Assembly (NCBI GenBank): GCA_963735055.1
Contig: CAVTJN010000019.1
Span: 372,001 to 436,000 of the forward strand
Source of the DNA: JBBITI01 sp963735055
Lineage (GTDB): Bacteria; Chloroflexota; Dehalococcoidia; Dehalococcoidales; UBA2162
DNA: 64,000 nt
Direction: 5' to 3'
Shown piece by piece: positions 52,187 to 61,174 of the stretch. The notes under the pieces are model-generated. The model searched no databases, had not been told where the DNA came from, and saw only the letters and a program-made list of their open reading frames with translations. Positions within the stretch are counted from its first letter, which is position 1. Every line of letters begins with the position of its first letter. A program made the translations under genes and the position numbers.

Positions 52187-54025
52187 CTACTTCTCAACGG
52201 CAAAGGCGAGGCCGAGTTCTTTGAGCTTGGCGTTAGTCGGAACGCCGGTACGGGTATTCCACCCTCTTGCCTGATAGTAGTCTCTGAGCAACTCGTTGGA
52301 CTCGAAGACCTGTCCCTGCGACGGACCGGCAGGCAGAGTCTCGGTAGTAAACCGTTTCGGGAAGGCGTCTTCCCTGATGCCGAAGCCCTCGCGGACGTTG
52401 AACATCCGCTCCAGGTTGTTGATACGCTCGCCCACCTTCCACAGGTAGGCCGTGTCCCCCAGTTCCGGCATTCCCATAGCCGATGACAGCAACTTCCCGA
52501 ACGTGTCCACGCTTATGAGATCCATAGACGGAATGAAACTGCAAATAATACCGGTTTCCAGGAACACGGTCAGGTCCTGGTTCCACTTGGTCAACTCCCC
52601 CTTCCTGGCGACCTCAAAACGGTCCACCTTAAAAGGGTTGGGAGAACCAAACATCTCCTGAGCGGAATAGCCATTATTGTGGTCGGCCCCGATATTGGAA
52701 GTAAGGAAATTCAAGCCGTGGGCCTTGGCACCCCGTGGGTCATAGGCCGGGAGTTCAAGGCCTTTGACCTGAATGGCATACTCGACCGCTCCCTTACCGA
52801 TGCGTCGGGCCGCCTCGCGCGAGCCATCGGCCAACAGATCACCAAGACCCTCGCGGTAGGCGATCTGCCTGATCAAGCCCATAACCGGGTCGCTATTACC
52901 GTAGGTGAGAATAATGCCGCCGGTATCGCCCGTATCAATAATCCCCCGCTCAAAAAGCTCATAGGCGAAACCGATCGTGGAGCCGGTCGAAATCGTATCC
53001 AGCCCGAGATCGTCACACAATTTGTCGGCAGCGATTGTCAAACCGATATCCGCCTTGGCCATCGGACCGGTGAACGCCCAGGTCGTTTCGTATTCCGGTC
53101 CTTCAGTCCAGGCGCCGGCATACTTGCCTGAATAAACTCGCGTCAGGTTACCGCAATGGACCATGCAGGCATGACATCCTGTCTTGCGGGCTCGGAGTTT
53201 GGAGTAGGCTTCCCCTTCAATCTCGTGCCATTCCGGCAAAATGCCTTCTCTGAAGTTCTTCGTCGGGTACATACCCAAAACATTGGTGAACTCGGCAATC
53301 TGCGTGCCACTCTTGGAGAAATTGGCGAACATCGGGTTCGCCCGATAGCCGGCGATCTCCTCTTTGACCGCCGCGGCAAAGGCGTCCCGGTCGGCCGGCT
53401 CAACTCTCGCCGTGCCGCGGCAAGCGATCGCCTTCAGTCGCTTGGCACCCATGACTGCCCCGGCCCCACCCCGCCCGGCCGCCCGCCGGTCGGTGAATAT
53501 ACCGGCGTACTTGACCATGTTTTCGCCGGCAGGCCCGATACACGCGATCCGCACCGACGGATCATGCAACTCCTCCCGCACTAAGGTATGGGTATCATCG
53601 CAGTCCAATCCCCACAGGTAGCCGGCTTCACGCAACTCGTACTTGCCTTCGTGTATCCAGAGGTACACCGGTTTTTCCGAAGCACCGGTCACGATGACAC
53701 CGTCAAAGCCGGCGTATTTCAGCTCAGGGGCATAGAACCCACCAGCTGCGGATTTGAAATAGGTCCCGGTGAGGGGAGACTTGAAGAACACTTTCAGACG
53801 AGAAAACGACTGGGCGGTCATCCCGGCCAGCGGGCCGGCTAGAAAGATCAACTCGGCCTTCTCTCCCAGCGGATCGACTCCTGGCTGCAGATCGTCGTAT
53901 AGCAGCTTGGCGCCAAAGCCCCGGCCGCCGATGTAGTCATGCAACGTCGAATCACTGATACGGTCTTCGCTGAACGTGGCATTGGAGAGGTTAACCCTGA
54001 GGATCCGGTTCCTGAAACTAGCCAT
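52187..54025 (-). CDS. aor: Aldehyde ferredoxin oxidoreductase (tungsten type)
   Basis: Oxidises aldehydes to acids, or the reverse, with ferredoxin and a tungsten bis-pterin. 612 aa from ATG 54025 (GGGAGG upstream); the longer ATG at 54055 lies before that site. Motifs: GGRGFGAKLLYDDLQPG at the N terminus, GRGGAGAVMGAKRLKAIA, cysteines 284, 287 and 291 in CHACMVHC, and Cys495 in IICSF, matching the four 4Fe-4S ligands of Pyrococcus AOR (288, 291, 295, 494). With ADP-forming synthetase, SatP and the acs operon, it could reduce acetate or use aldehydes. Confidence 0.93.
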   Translation of the reverse strand: MASFRNRILRVNLSNATFSEDRISDSTLHDYIGGRGFGAKLLYDDLQPGVDPLGEKAELIFLAGPLAGMTAQSFSRLKVFFKSPLTGTYFKSAAGGFYAPELKYAGFDGVIVTGASEKPVYLWIHEGKYELREAGYLWGLDCDDTHTLVREELHDPSVRIACIGPAGENMVKYAGIFTDRRAAGRGGAGAVMGAKRLKAIACRGTARVEPADRDAFAAAVKEEIAGYRANPMFANFSKSGTQIAEFTNVLGMYPTKNFREGILPEWHEIEGEAYSKLRARKTGCHACMVHCGNLTRVYSGKYAGAWTEGPEYETTWAFTGPMAKADIGLTIAADKLCDDLGLDTISTGSTIGFAYELFERGIIDTGDTGGIILTYGNSDPVMGLIRQIAYREGLGDLLADGSREAARRIGKGAVEYAIQVKGLELPAYDPRGAKAHGLNFLTSNIGADHNNGYSAQEMFGSPNPFKVDRFEVARKGELTKWNQDLTVFLETGIICSFIPSMDLISVDTFGKLLSSAMGMPELGDTAYLWKVGERINNLERMFNVREGFGIREDAFPKRFTTETLPAGPSQGQVFESNELLRDYYQARGWNTRTGVPTNAKLKELGLAFAVEK

Positions 54026-54129
54026 TTCCACGCCTCCCTGTTGATATCGATACAAGAATAGCGGTGAATGATCCTTCTGTCAATCAACGTCCCGCCGTCT
54101 GTCCGAGCACCTTCCCCTCGGAAAACCAG

Positions 54130-55431
54130 CTACGCCAGCACCCGCGGCTTCGGCCGGGTGGCCAGGAAAATGAGAGCCGCCCCCGGGATGCTTATCAAGG
54201 CCGTCAGCGTGAATGCCATGCGGTACGTACCCTGGACATCCGCCATGTAGCCGATCAGCACTGGAGCCGATATCGTGATCGGAAGGCTCATGGACTGCAG
54301 CCAGCCTACGATCTTACCGAGCGACTTCCTTCCAAAGTAATCGGCCTGAAGGGCGTTCATAATCGGCGTCCGCATCCCCCAGCCGAGGCCATAAAGAATC
54401 GCATAGGCGAAGGCCATATTCGCCGAATCGGCGATTGCCAATACGTAGGTGGAGATCGCCATCAGCAGGGTGGCGATGCCCAGCAAAACGTTCTTGGGCA
54501 GCCGGTCCCCGAGGAAACCGCCGACAAGCCGCGACGGGATATTGGCAAGTGATGCTGCGGCCCACACGTAACCGGCCATGGTGTGCGTCAGTCCGGCGTC
54601 CCCCTGTTCGAGATGCAGATAGAGATGAGTCTGCCCCGCCCCCATTCCCAGGTTACCTATCGCCCAGCCGACGGCCAGCATCCAGAATGCCCGGGTATGG
54701 ATTGCCTCACGAAGACCGAAGTCATATTCGACGGAGTGCTTGAGGCCTCCTTTCGTCGCCTCAGCGGCGGCACTCGAAGCGGCGCCGTCGGGGAGCAGAC
54801 CGTACGGCTCAGGCTTCGTTCGAAGCAGCATCGTGCACGGCAACCCGGTTACCCAGATGAAGACGCCTGACCATATAGCCGAAGACTGCCAGCCGAGGCT
54901 CTTCTGCAACAACACCAGAGCCGGTACCCCAACAAGTCCGGCAAGGGAAAATCCGAGCAGCATTATCGCCTGGGCAATAGTGCGCTTGCGGCGAAACCAG
55001 TTGTTTACGGCAACCGACATTACCAGCAGCCCTTGAAAGCCCGTCCCCAGGGCGATGACAATGTTGGCCACGTAGTACATCAACATGGAATTCGTCAGGC
55101 CAAACAGAATCAGGCCCAACCCCATGACCGCAACGCCGATGGTCGCCATAAACCGCGGCCCGAACCTGTCGACCAGGTAGCCCTCGATCGGACCAAGAAC
55201 CGAGTTCTCGACCTGAGTAACCGACCGCGGTGCGGCAAGTGCCGCCCTGCTCCACCCGAACTGCCGCTGCAGCTCGGGAAGATAGGTCGCGAAGCCCTGG
55301 TTGGTAATACCCTGGAAGAACTGGGTGATCACGCCGGCGGAGACGATTATCCAGCCGTAAAACGGCCGCTTGCCTTTCCACGGCAACGTGGGCGCCCGGG
55401 AAGCGTCGGACGATATCTTCTGGTTACTCAT
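54130..55431 (-). CDS. MFS transporter, OFA/monocarboxylate-like
   Basis: 433-aa 12-helix major facilitator. N terminus PFYGWIIVSAGVITQFFQGI and YLVDRFGPRFMATIG (A motif), with NNWFRRKRTIAQAIMLLGFS in the first half, resembles the OFA (oxalate/formate antiporter) and monocarboxylate group. The C-terminal half begins near residue 230 (AFWMLAVGWAIGNLGMGA). Substrate is unknown; an organic acid is plausible beside AOR. About 100 bp separates it from AOR. The start ATG 55431 lies 9 nt after AAGGAC. Confidence 0.85.
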   Translation of the reverse strand: MSNQKISSDASRAPTLPWKGKRPFYGWIIVSAGVITQFFQGITNQGFATYLPELQRQFGWSRAALAAPRSVTQVENSVLGPIEGYLVDRFGPRFMATIGVAVMGLGLILFGLTNSMLMYYVANIVIALGTGFQGLLVMSVAVNNWFRRKRTIAQAIMLLGFSLAGLVGVPALVLLQKSLGWQSSAIWSGVFIWVTGLPCTMLLRTKPEPYGLLPDGAASSAAAEATKGGLKHSVEYDFGLREAIHTRAFWMLAVGWAIGNLGMGAGQTHLYLHLEQGDAGLTHTMAGYVWAAASLANIPSRLVGGFLGDRLPKNVLLGIATLLMAISTYVLAIADSANMAFAYAILYGLGWGMRTPIMNALQADYFGRKSLGKIVGWLQSMSLPITISAPVLIGYMADVQGTYRMAFTLTALISIPGAALIFLATRPKPRVLA

Positions 55432-55601
55432 GTGAGCGGGGTCCTTTCTCCGTCACCCTGTTCGCAGGTTTGAAGACGACGGTTTCCCATTATACTCCAC
55501 TTCACCACGCCCCGTGCAACGGAAAACGAGACTATCCAACCTGCGCGCCAGTCACGATGGTGATTGGATGTTATGTCAAGCTCAGTCGAACTCAAAGTAA
55601 A

Positions 55602-55630
55602 TTGACTTCACGTGTGGCCCGTGCTATGAT
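55602..55630 (+). promoter_or_regulatory. Promoter of the UDG-RNase J-FtsK operon
   Basis: TTGACT at 55602-55607, a 17-nt spacer, TATGAT at 55625-55630, 50 nt before the UDG start. Genes 55680-60262 follow closely (11- and 22-nt gaps), so this may drive all three. Confidence 0.65.
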
Positions 55631-55679
55631 ACGCGCAGCGTGAAGACGAGTTAGACTGAGACTATTTGACCTCGAAAAA

Positions 55680-56285
55680 ATGTCGACCCTGAACGACTTG
55701 TACCGCGAGATCGCCTCCTGCCAGCTTTGCTCACTGCACAGTACCGCTACCAGGGCGGTCCCCGGCGAGGGACCCGAGGATGCGAGCATCATGTTTATCG
55801 GCGAGGCTCCCGGCTGGCACGAAGACCAGCAGGGGCGTCCTTTTGTGGGCGCCGCAGGTCAGTTTCTCGAATCGCTATTGGCCTCCATCGATCTCAAGCG
55901 CGACCAGGTCTATATCGCCAACGTCGTCAAGCATCGTCCGCCCAGCAACCGGGATCCGCTACCCGTCGAGATAGCGGCCTGCCGGCCGTGGCTCACGCGG
56001 CAGATCGGCATCATCAAGCCGAAAATGATTGTTACCCTGGGACGCTACTCGATGGCGATGTTCTTTCCCGGGAAGAGCATCAGCAAGATCCATGGCACCT
56101 GCTTGAAGAAGGACGGCATCCTCTATTTCGCCATGTACCACCCGGCCGCTGCCCTTCACCAGCAGAGCCTGCGCCGGGACATCGAGACCGACATGCTCAA
56201 GATCCCTGGCCTGCTCGCCGAATTGGCGGCGGAGCAGCGGCGTCCGCAAGCAGAACCGGCGCCGCAGCAACTCAGCCTGTTGTGA
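55680..56285 (+). CDS. Type-4 uracil-DNA glycosylase
   Basis: 201-aa Fe-S enzyme that removes uracil from DNA. Cys14 and Cys17 (CQLC) supply two of the four 4Fe-4S ligands, the others lying in the C-terminal half. Motif 1 is FIGEAPGWHEDQQGRPFVG, followed by NVVKHRPPSNRDP and MYHPAAALHQ (motif 2 with catalytic His). No clear binding site at ATG 55680. Confidence 0.93.
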   Translation: MSTLNDLYREIASCQLCSLHSTATRAVPGEGPEDASIMFIGEAPGWHEDQQGRPFVGAAGQFLESLLASIDLKRDQVYIANVVKHRPPSNRDPLPVEIAACRPWLTRQIGIIKPKMIVTLGRYSMAMFFPGKSISKIHGTCLKKDGILYFAMYHPAAALHQQSLRRDIETDMLKIPGLLAELAAEQRRPQAEPAPQQLSLL

Positions 56286-56295
56286 GTCAATCGTA

Positions 56296-57955
56296 ATGCC
56301 AGAATCAGTAATGAAATTGATCCCGCTGGGTGGACACAGCGAAGTCGGCAAGAACATGATGGTGCTCGAGTATGAAGATGACATCATCATCATCGATGCC
56401 GGGTTGATGTTCCCCGAAGAGGAGATGCTGGGCATCGACCTGGTCATCCCCGACATCACTTACCTCGCTGGAGAGGCACGAGAAGGTGCGGGGCATTATT
56501 ATCACTCACGGTCATGAGGACCACATCGGCGCTCTCCCCTACGTATTGCCCCAGCTGAACGTGCCGGTATATTGCACGCGGCTGACCGAAGGCCTCATTT
56601 CGGTGAAGTTGCGGGAGCGGAGAACGCTGGCCGAGGCAGAGATCAAAGTGTTCCCGACCGACGGGACGTTCACTCTGGGCAAATTTCGAATCGAGTTCTT
56701 CCCAGTTTGCCACAGCATTCCCGACTCGGTCGGCTTGGTGATACACACGCCGATCGGCACTATCGTCCACACCGGCGATTTCAAGTTGGACCACACGCCG
56801 GTAGGCTGTCTACCCACTGATCTTTCGCAACTGGCACAACTGGGGAAAGACGGCATTATGCTTCTCCTTTCAGACTCTACGTACGCTGAGCTTCCGGGTT
56901 ACACGCCTTCCGAAAGAGTAGTTGGGGATGCTATTGACCACATCATGGCCGAGGCCGGAGGCAGAGTCATCATCGCCACTTTCTCATCTCTGGTATCACG
57001 CATACAGCAGATTATCGATGTCGCCGCCAAGCATGACCGACGGGTGTTCGTCATCGGACACAGCATGACCGAGACGGTACGCATGACACGCGAACTGGGC
57101 TACCTAAAACCGCCCGACGGCGTGCTGGCGCGCCTCGATGAACTGCACAAAACGCCCCCCGAACGGGTCGTCATCGTCACCACCGGCAGCCAGGGCGAGC
57201 CGACCTCCGCCCTGGTCCGCATGGCCAACCGCGACCACCGCCAGCTGCATGTCATGGAGGGCGATACGGTAGTCATCTCCGCCACCCCCATCCCCGGCAA
57301 CGAGGCCCTGATCAACCGCACGATCGACAGCCTGTTCAAGCAGGGGGCAGTCGTCTTATACGACAAAGTGGCCCAGGTGCACGTCCATGGCCACGCCAGC
57401 CAGGAAGAACTGAAGCTGATACTGCAGCTCACCAAACCCAGATTCTTCGTGCCGGTCCACGGCGAATACCGCCATCTCACGCTGCATGCCCGGCTGGCCG
57501 AATCGGTCGGCATAGCCAAACAGAACATTTTCGTTCTCGAGGACGGCGACGTGCTCGAACTGACCTCCGAGGGAGGGCGGAAGACAGACAAGGTATCGGC
57601 GAGTCACGTGTATGTCGATGGGCTCAGCGTGGGCGATATTGACAGCGTGGTGCTGCGGGACCGCAAGATGCTGTCCAAGGACGGCTTCGTCACGGTGATC
57701 GTCGCTCTCAACCGGCAAACCGGCAAGCTGGTGGGCCGCCCAGATATTGTATCGCGCGGCTTCGTCGATCCCGAAGAATCCAGGGACATGATAGAGGAAA
57801 GCAGGGATCTGGTCGCCGAGGCGCTGGACCATGGCTCCGACCAGGCAACGGACTGGGGGTTTGTGAGCACCAAAGTCAGGGACACCCTGTATCGATTCTA
57901 CTACGAACGGACGAGACGGCGCCCCATGATTCTACCATTCATGGTTAGCGTCTAG
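56296..57955 (+). CDS. rnj: Ribonuclease J, one frameshift
   Basis: Metallo-beta-lactamase RNase (5'-to-3' exo/endo) for mRNA turnover and rRNA maturation. N terminus: LIPLGGHSEVGKNMMVLEYE. One extra base near 56463-56466 breaks the frame; correcting it gives DITYLLERHEKVRGIIITHG and the metal motif THGHEDHIGAL. The beta-CASP domain has VIGHSMTETVRMTRELGY, TTGSQGEPTSALVRMA and ISATPIPGNE, and the last His is in FFVPVHGEYRHL. 553 codons, normal. Starts at ATG 56296, 11 nt after UDG. Confidence 0.9.
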
Positions 57956-57976
57956 CCGGACGACGAAGGCGCAGGA

Positions 57977-60262
57977 ATGGCAAGAAAGATCCCCCGGAAA
58001 GCAGCCGCCCCATCCCGGCCTTTGTGGTGGCGATTTACGGGGTTCTGGTTGCGGGTCTTACGATGGTTCTTCGTCCCCCCCATTCTTTATTTCACGCTCG
58101 CGGCAGCCGTTGCGGGTGTCATCTACTGGCAACGGGTGAGCATCTCGACGTGGATCGGCAACGGGGTCAACAACGTATTCGACATCTTCGGTTGGGGACT
58201 GCTCCTGGCGGTCACGGCTGTCGTCACTCTGCTCACGCTGGTGGTGCGTCACCGACTGTCGGCCCTGTGGTACGGATGGCGCTACTGGCTGGGCGCCGTC
58301 GGTCTTCTCGCCGCCTTATGGGGCATCTTGGGCTTCCTCGGGCTAGGCGGCGAAATCGGGAGAAGCATCATTGGCGGCCGGAACTGGCTTGGAGCCATTC
58401 GAGTTCTAGGGATCGTGATCATTAGCATTGTATTGCTCGCTCCCGGAGCGTCGTGGCGTTTCACCAACCGGGTAGCCTCCGGAACCGCCGGGCGAGTGAG
58501 AAGGCATGGCTCTTCCACGATATTCCCCGAGCTTCAGGATAATTCTCCGCCACCGCTAGAGGAGCCGATCCGGCACACCTTAACCCAGCCCCGCCCCCTG
58601 GCAAAGACCGACCGCGATAGGTCACCATTACCGGCGAAGCCAAGTACAGACAGACCGCCGCCTGAGATGCCGGGGCGCGAGGATCTCAAGGAGGTCGCTC
58701 AGGAAGTCTGGAAGAAGTACGGCGAGTCACCTTCGGCCGTGACCGTAGATGGATGGCGCCTACCACCGGTCGATATCCTCGAGAAGTCTCCCGAAGTCGT
58801 CTTCAGCCAGTCCGACAATTCTCGCCGGGCCAGACTGATCGAGGAGGCCCTCGAGAGCTATGGAGTCGAGGCGAAGGTAGTCCAGATCAACACCGGCCCC
58901 ACGGTCACTCAATTCGGCATCGAGCCCGGCTGGGACCGCAGGATGAGGGAGTTCAAGGAAAAGGACCGCGACGGCCACGTTCGTGTGCGTCAGGAAGAAG
59001 TATCCAAGACCCGCGTCAAGGTCGAGCGCATTAACTCACTCTCCAGCGACCTGGCGCTCGCCCTGGCTGCTCCCACCATCCGCATCGAAGCACCGATACC
59101 CGGACAGTCCCTGGTGGGCATCGAAGTCCCCAACACGGTCTCTACGAGCGTTACGCTGCGCGGCGTGATCGAGACCAGTGTCTTCCAGAAGATGCAGGCA
59201 AAGACCCGGCTGGCCCTGGCCCTGGGCAAGGGGGCAGGAGGCGAGGCCGTAACCGGCGACCTCACCCGGATGCCTCACTTGCTTATCGCCGGGGCGACGG
59301 GTAGCGGCAAGACGGTCTGCCTCAACACTATCATTTGCTCGTTGTTGCTTAACAACACGCCCTTTGATCTCAGGCTCGTCCTGATTGACCCCAAGAGAGT
59401 GGAACTGACTTCGTTCAATAGTATTCCCCACCTCGCCTCACCGGTCATTGTGGAGCCCGAAAAGGCAGTAGAAGCGCTGCGATGGCTGGCGCAGGAGATG
59501 GACCGGCGTTACCAGCGACTTCAGTCCGCGGCCGTCCGCAGTATCGAAGGTTACAACAAGTCCCGCCAGGGCGACCAGAAACTGCCGTACCTGGTGCTGG
59601 TGATCGACGAACTGGCCGATCTCATGATGCTGGGCGGGGACGAGGTGGAACGGATACTTTGCCGTCTTGCCCAGCTCGCCCGGGCGGTCGGAATACACAT
59701 AGTGGTGGCCACCCAACGACCATCCGTCGACGTCATCACCGGGCTCATCAAAGCCAACTTCCCAACGCGCATCAGCTTCGCGGTAACTTCTCAGGTCGAT
59801 TCACGGACCATCCTTGATGGAGCCGGGGCCGAGAAACTACTTGGCAAGGGAGACATGCTGTACATGCCGACCGAAGCCGCCAAGCCGAAACGTCTTCAGG
59901 GTTGCTACGTTTCGGACAACGAAATCGAAAGGCTGGTCTATTTCTGGAACAACCAGCGACGGGACACACCATCCCTGAAGATCGACAGCGTCGCAGCAGG
60001 GCCGGTCGGGAAGGGGTCTCCTACTGCAGGAAGATCGCTCACGCCGACCCCGACCGAAGACCCGCTGATGGAGGAGGCCCGCATGGTCGCCGCCGATCAT
60101 CCACAGTACTCCGCGTCTTACCTGCAGCGCAAGCTTCGTATCGGCTTCAATCGCGCCGCCAACATCGCCGAAAAGCTGCAGCAGGAAGGCTACGGCCGGG
60201 AGAAGCCCGGTTACGGACGGGCAGGCGATGATGATGTAGACGGAGAAGAGCCTCAGTCATAG
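57977..60262 (+). CDS. ftsK: DNA translocase FtsK/SpoIIIE
   Basis: 761-aa septal DNA pump. Four hydrophobic segments in the first ~170 residues anchor it, a Pro-rich linker follows, then the alpha/beta motor with Walker A GATGSGKT (residues 439-446) and Walker B VLVIDELADLM. The gamma domain (residues ~695-740) is a winged helix that reads DNA polarity: SASYLQRKLRIGFNRAANIA. An ATG at 57977 follows AAGGCGCAGG. Cotranscribed with rnj. Confidence 0.95.
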   Translation: MARKIPRKAAAPSRPLWWRFTGFWLRVLRWFFVPPILYFTLAAAVAGVIYWQRVSISTWIGNGVNNVFDIFGWGLLLAVTAVVTLLTLVVRHRLSALWYGWRYWLGAVGLLAALWGILGFLGLGGEIGRSIIGGRNWLGAIRVLGIVIISIVLLAPGASWRFTNRVASGTAGRVRRHGSSTIFPELQDNSPPPLEEPIRHTLTQPRPLAKTDRDRSPLPAKPSTDRPPPEMPGREDLKEVAQEVWKKYGESPSAVTVDGWRLPPVDILEKSPEVVFSQSDNSRRARLIEEALESYGVEAKVVQINTGPTVTQFGIEPGWDRRMREFKEKDRDGHVRVRQEEVSKTRVKVERINSLSSDLALALAAPTIRIEAPIPGQSLVGIEVPNTVSTSVTLRGVIETSVFQKMQAKTRLALALGKGAGGEAVTGDLTRMPHLLIAGATGSGKTVCLNTIICSLLLNNTPFDLRLVLIDPKRVELTSFNSIPHLASPVIVEPEKAVEALRWLAQEMDRRYQRLQSAAVRSIEGYNKSRQGDQKLPYLVLVIDELADLMMLGGDEVERILCRLAQLARAVGIHIVVATQRPSVDVITGLIKANFPTRISFAVTSQVDSRTILDGAGAEKLLGKGDMLYMPTEAAKPKRLQGCYVSDNEIERLVYFWNNQRRDTPSLKIDSVAAGPVGKGSPTAGRSLTPTPTEDPLMEEARMVAADHPQYSASYLQRKLRIGFNRAANIAEKLQQEGYGREKPGYGRAGDDDVDGEEPQS

Positions 60263-60321
60263 CGGCGGGATGTCCCCGTACCCGGCCACACCGGGGGCCT
60301 ACCAGATACGAACGCCGCCTC

Positions 60322-60831
60322 CTACCCCCGCCTCCCCATCCGTAGGAAGATGACAATGAAGACGGCGATCACGACCAGAGTCGAGCCAATCCCCACCCAC
60401 AACCAATAGGGAGCCGACGCCACCCTCACTTGCACAGTCTGAACCGTTCGCAGCTCACCCGACGCCGCGATGAATCGGACCGCATATTCTCCCTTGGTAA
60501 CCGTGGCCGGAGGCCGGATGCTCACGCTCACGGTCTCCACCGCTCCCCGATCGAGGCTCGCTATCCGCGCCGGATCCATCGCTACGGCCCAGCCTTCAGG
60601 CCAGTCCGAAGACAGGGCAATGTCAGTCAAGCGACTCCCGCCGGTGTTCCGGACTTCAAGATGGAATCGGGTGTCCCGACCCGCCCGTGCTTCGACGTAA
60701 TAGGAGTCCGAAACGAGCGTGAGGGCGAGGTCTTTCTGAGGTTGGGCTGAGACCGGGTGGGGCAGGAGCGAGACCACGCACAGAGCCAGCAATACGACTG
60801 CTGACAGATGCCAATTGAACACCGCTGTCAT
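60322..60831 (-). CDS. Exported NEW3 (NPCBM-associated) domain protein with C-terminal anchor
   Basis: 169 aa. An N-terminal helix (AVVLLALCVVSLLPHPVSAQ) is a cleavable signal. The middle ~100 residues are an Ig-like NEW3 domain (RFHLEVRNTGGSRLTDIALS, WPEGWAV, VSVSIRPPATVTKGEYAVRF). The C terminus has one helix (YWLWVGIGSTLVVIAVFIVI) ending with RMGRRG. So a single Ig-like domain held at the membrane outside the cell. Such domains often accompany export or sugar-binding systems; no partner is adjacent. Confidence 0.8.
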   Translation of the reverse strand: MTAVFNWHLSAVVLLALCVVSLLPHPVSAQPQKDLALTLVSDSYYVEARAGRDTRFHLEVRNTGGSRLTDIALSSDWPEGWAVAMDPARIASLDRGAVETVSVSIRPPATVTKGEYAVRFIAASGELRTVQTVQVRVASAPYWLWVGIGSTLVVIAVFIVIFLRMGRRG

Positions 60832-60975
60832 CAGCCTCCCCTCATTCCCGTGAAGCCCGTTCCGATGCGCGCCCGCAACCGGCCGAGGCCCCCAGCCGAG
60901 GCCCCCAGTTCTTTCATTGACGGACTCCGCCTCGTCCCCACCCCGACTTCCGGCCCGTCATCAGGGAAACAGGCC

Positions 60976-61173
60976 CTACAGAATCTTCTTTTCCTCAAGA
61001 CGCTGCCGCTTATCCTTGTTGCCTCGAAGCTGATTGATGCGTTTCAGAATGGCTTCTTTGTACACGCGGCCCAACCCCCGGCTATGCTGCGGCATCTTCT
61101 CTTTCTTCTTCTCGAGGCGCTGTTCACGGCGTTCCTGGCGTGTCGAAATTTCGTCTCTCTGCAGTTCACTCAT
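60976..61173 (-). CDS. Small highly charged helical protein downstream of uvrB
   Basis: 65 aa from ATG 61173, 2 nt after the uvrB stop (TGACATG) with GAGGAAA upstream. Very rich in Arg, Lys, Glu and Gln, no cysteine or hydrophobic segment; looks all-helical (RQERREQRLEKKKEKM; VYKEAILKRINQLR). Not a family I can name. Translational coupling with uvrB suggests cotranscription only. Confidence 0.6.
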   Translation of the reverse strand: MSELQRDEISTRQERREQRLEKKKEKMPQHSRGLGRVYKEAILKRINQLRGNKDKRQRLEEKKIL

Positions 61174-61174
61174 G

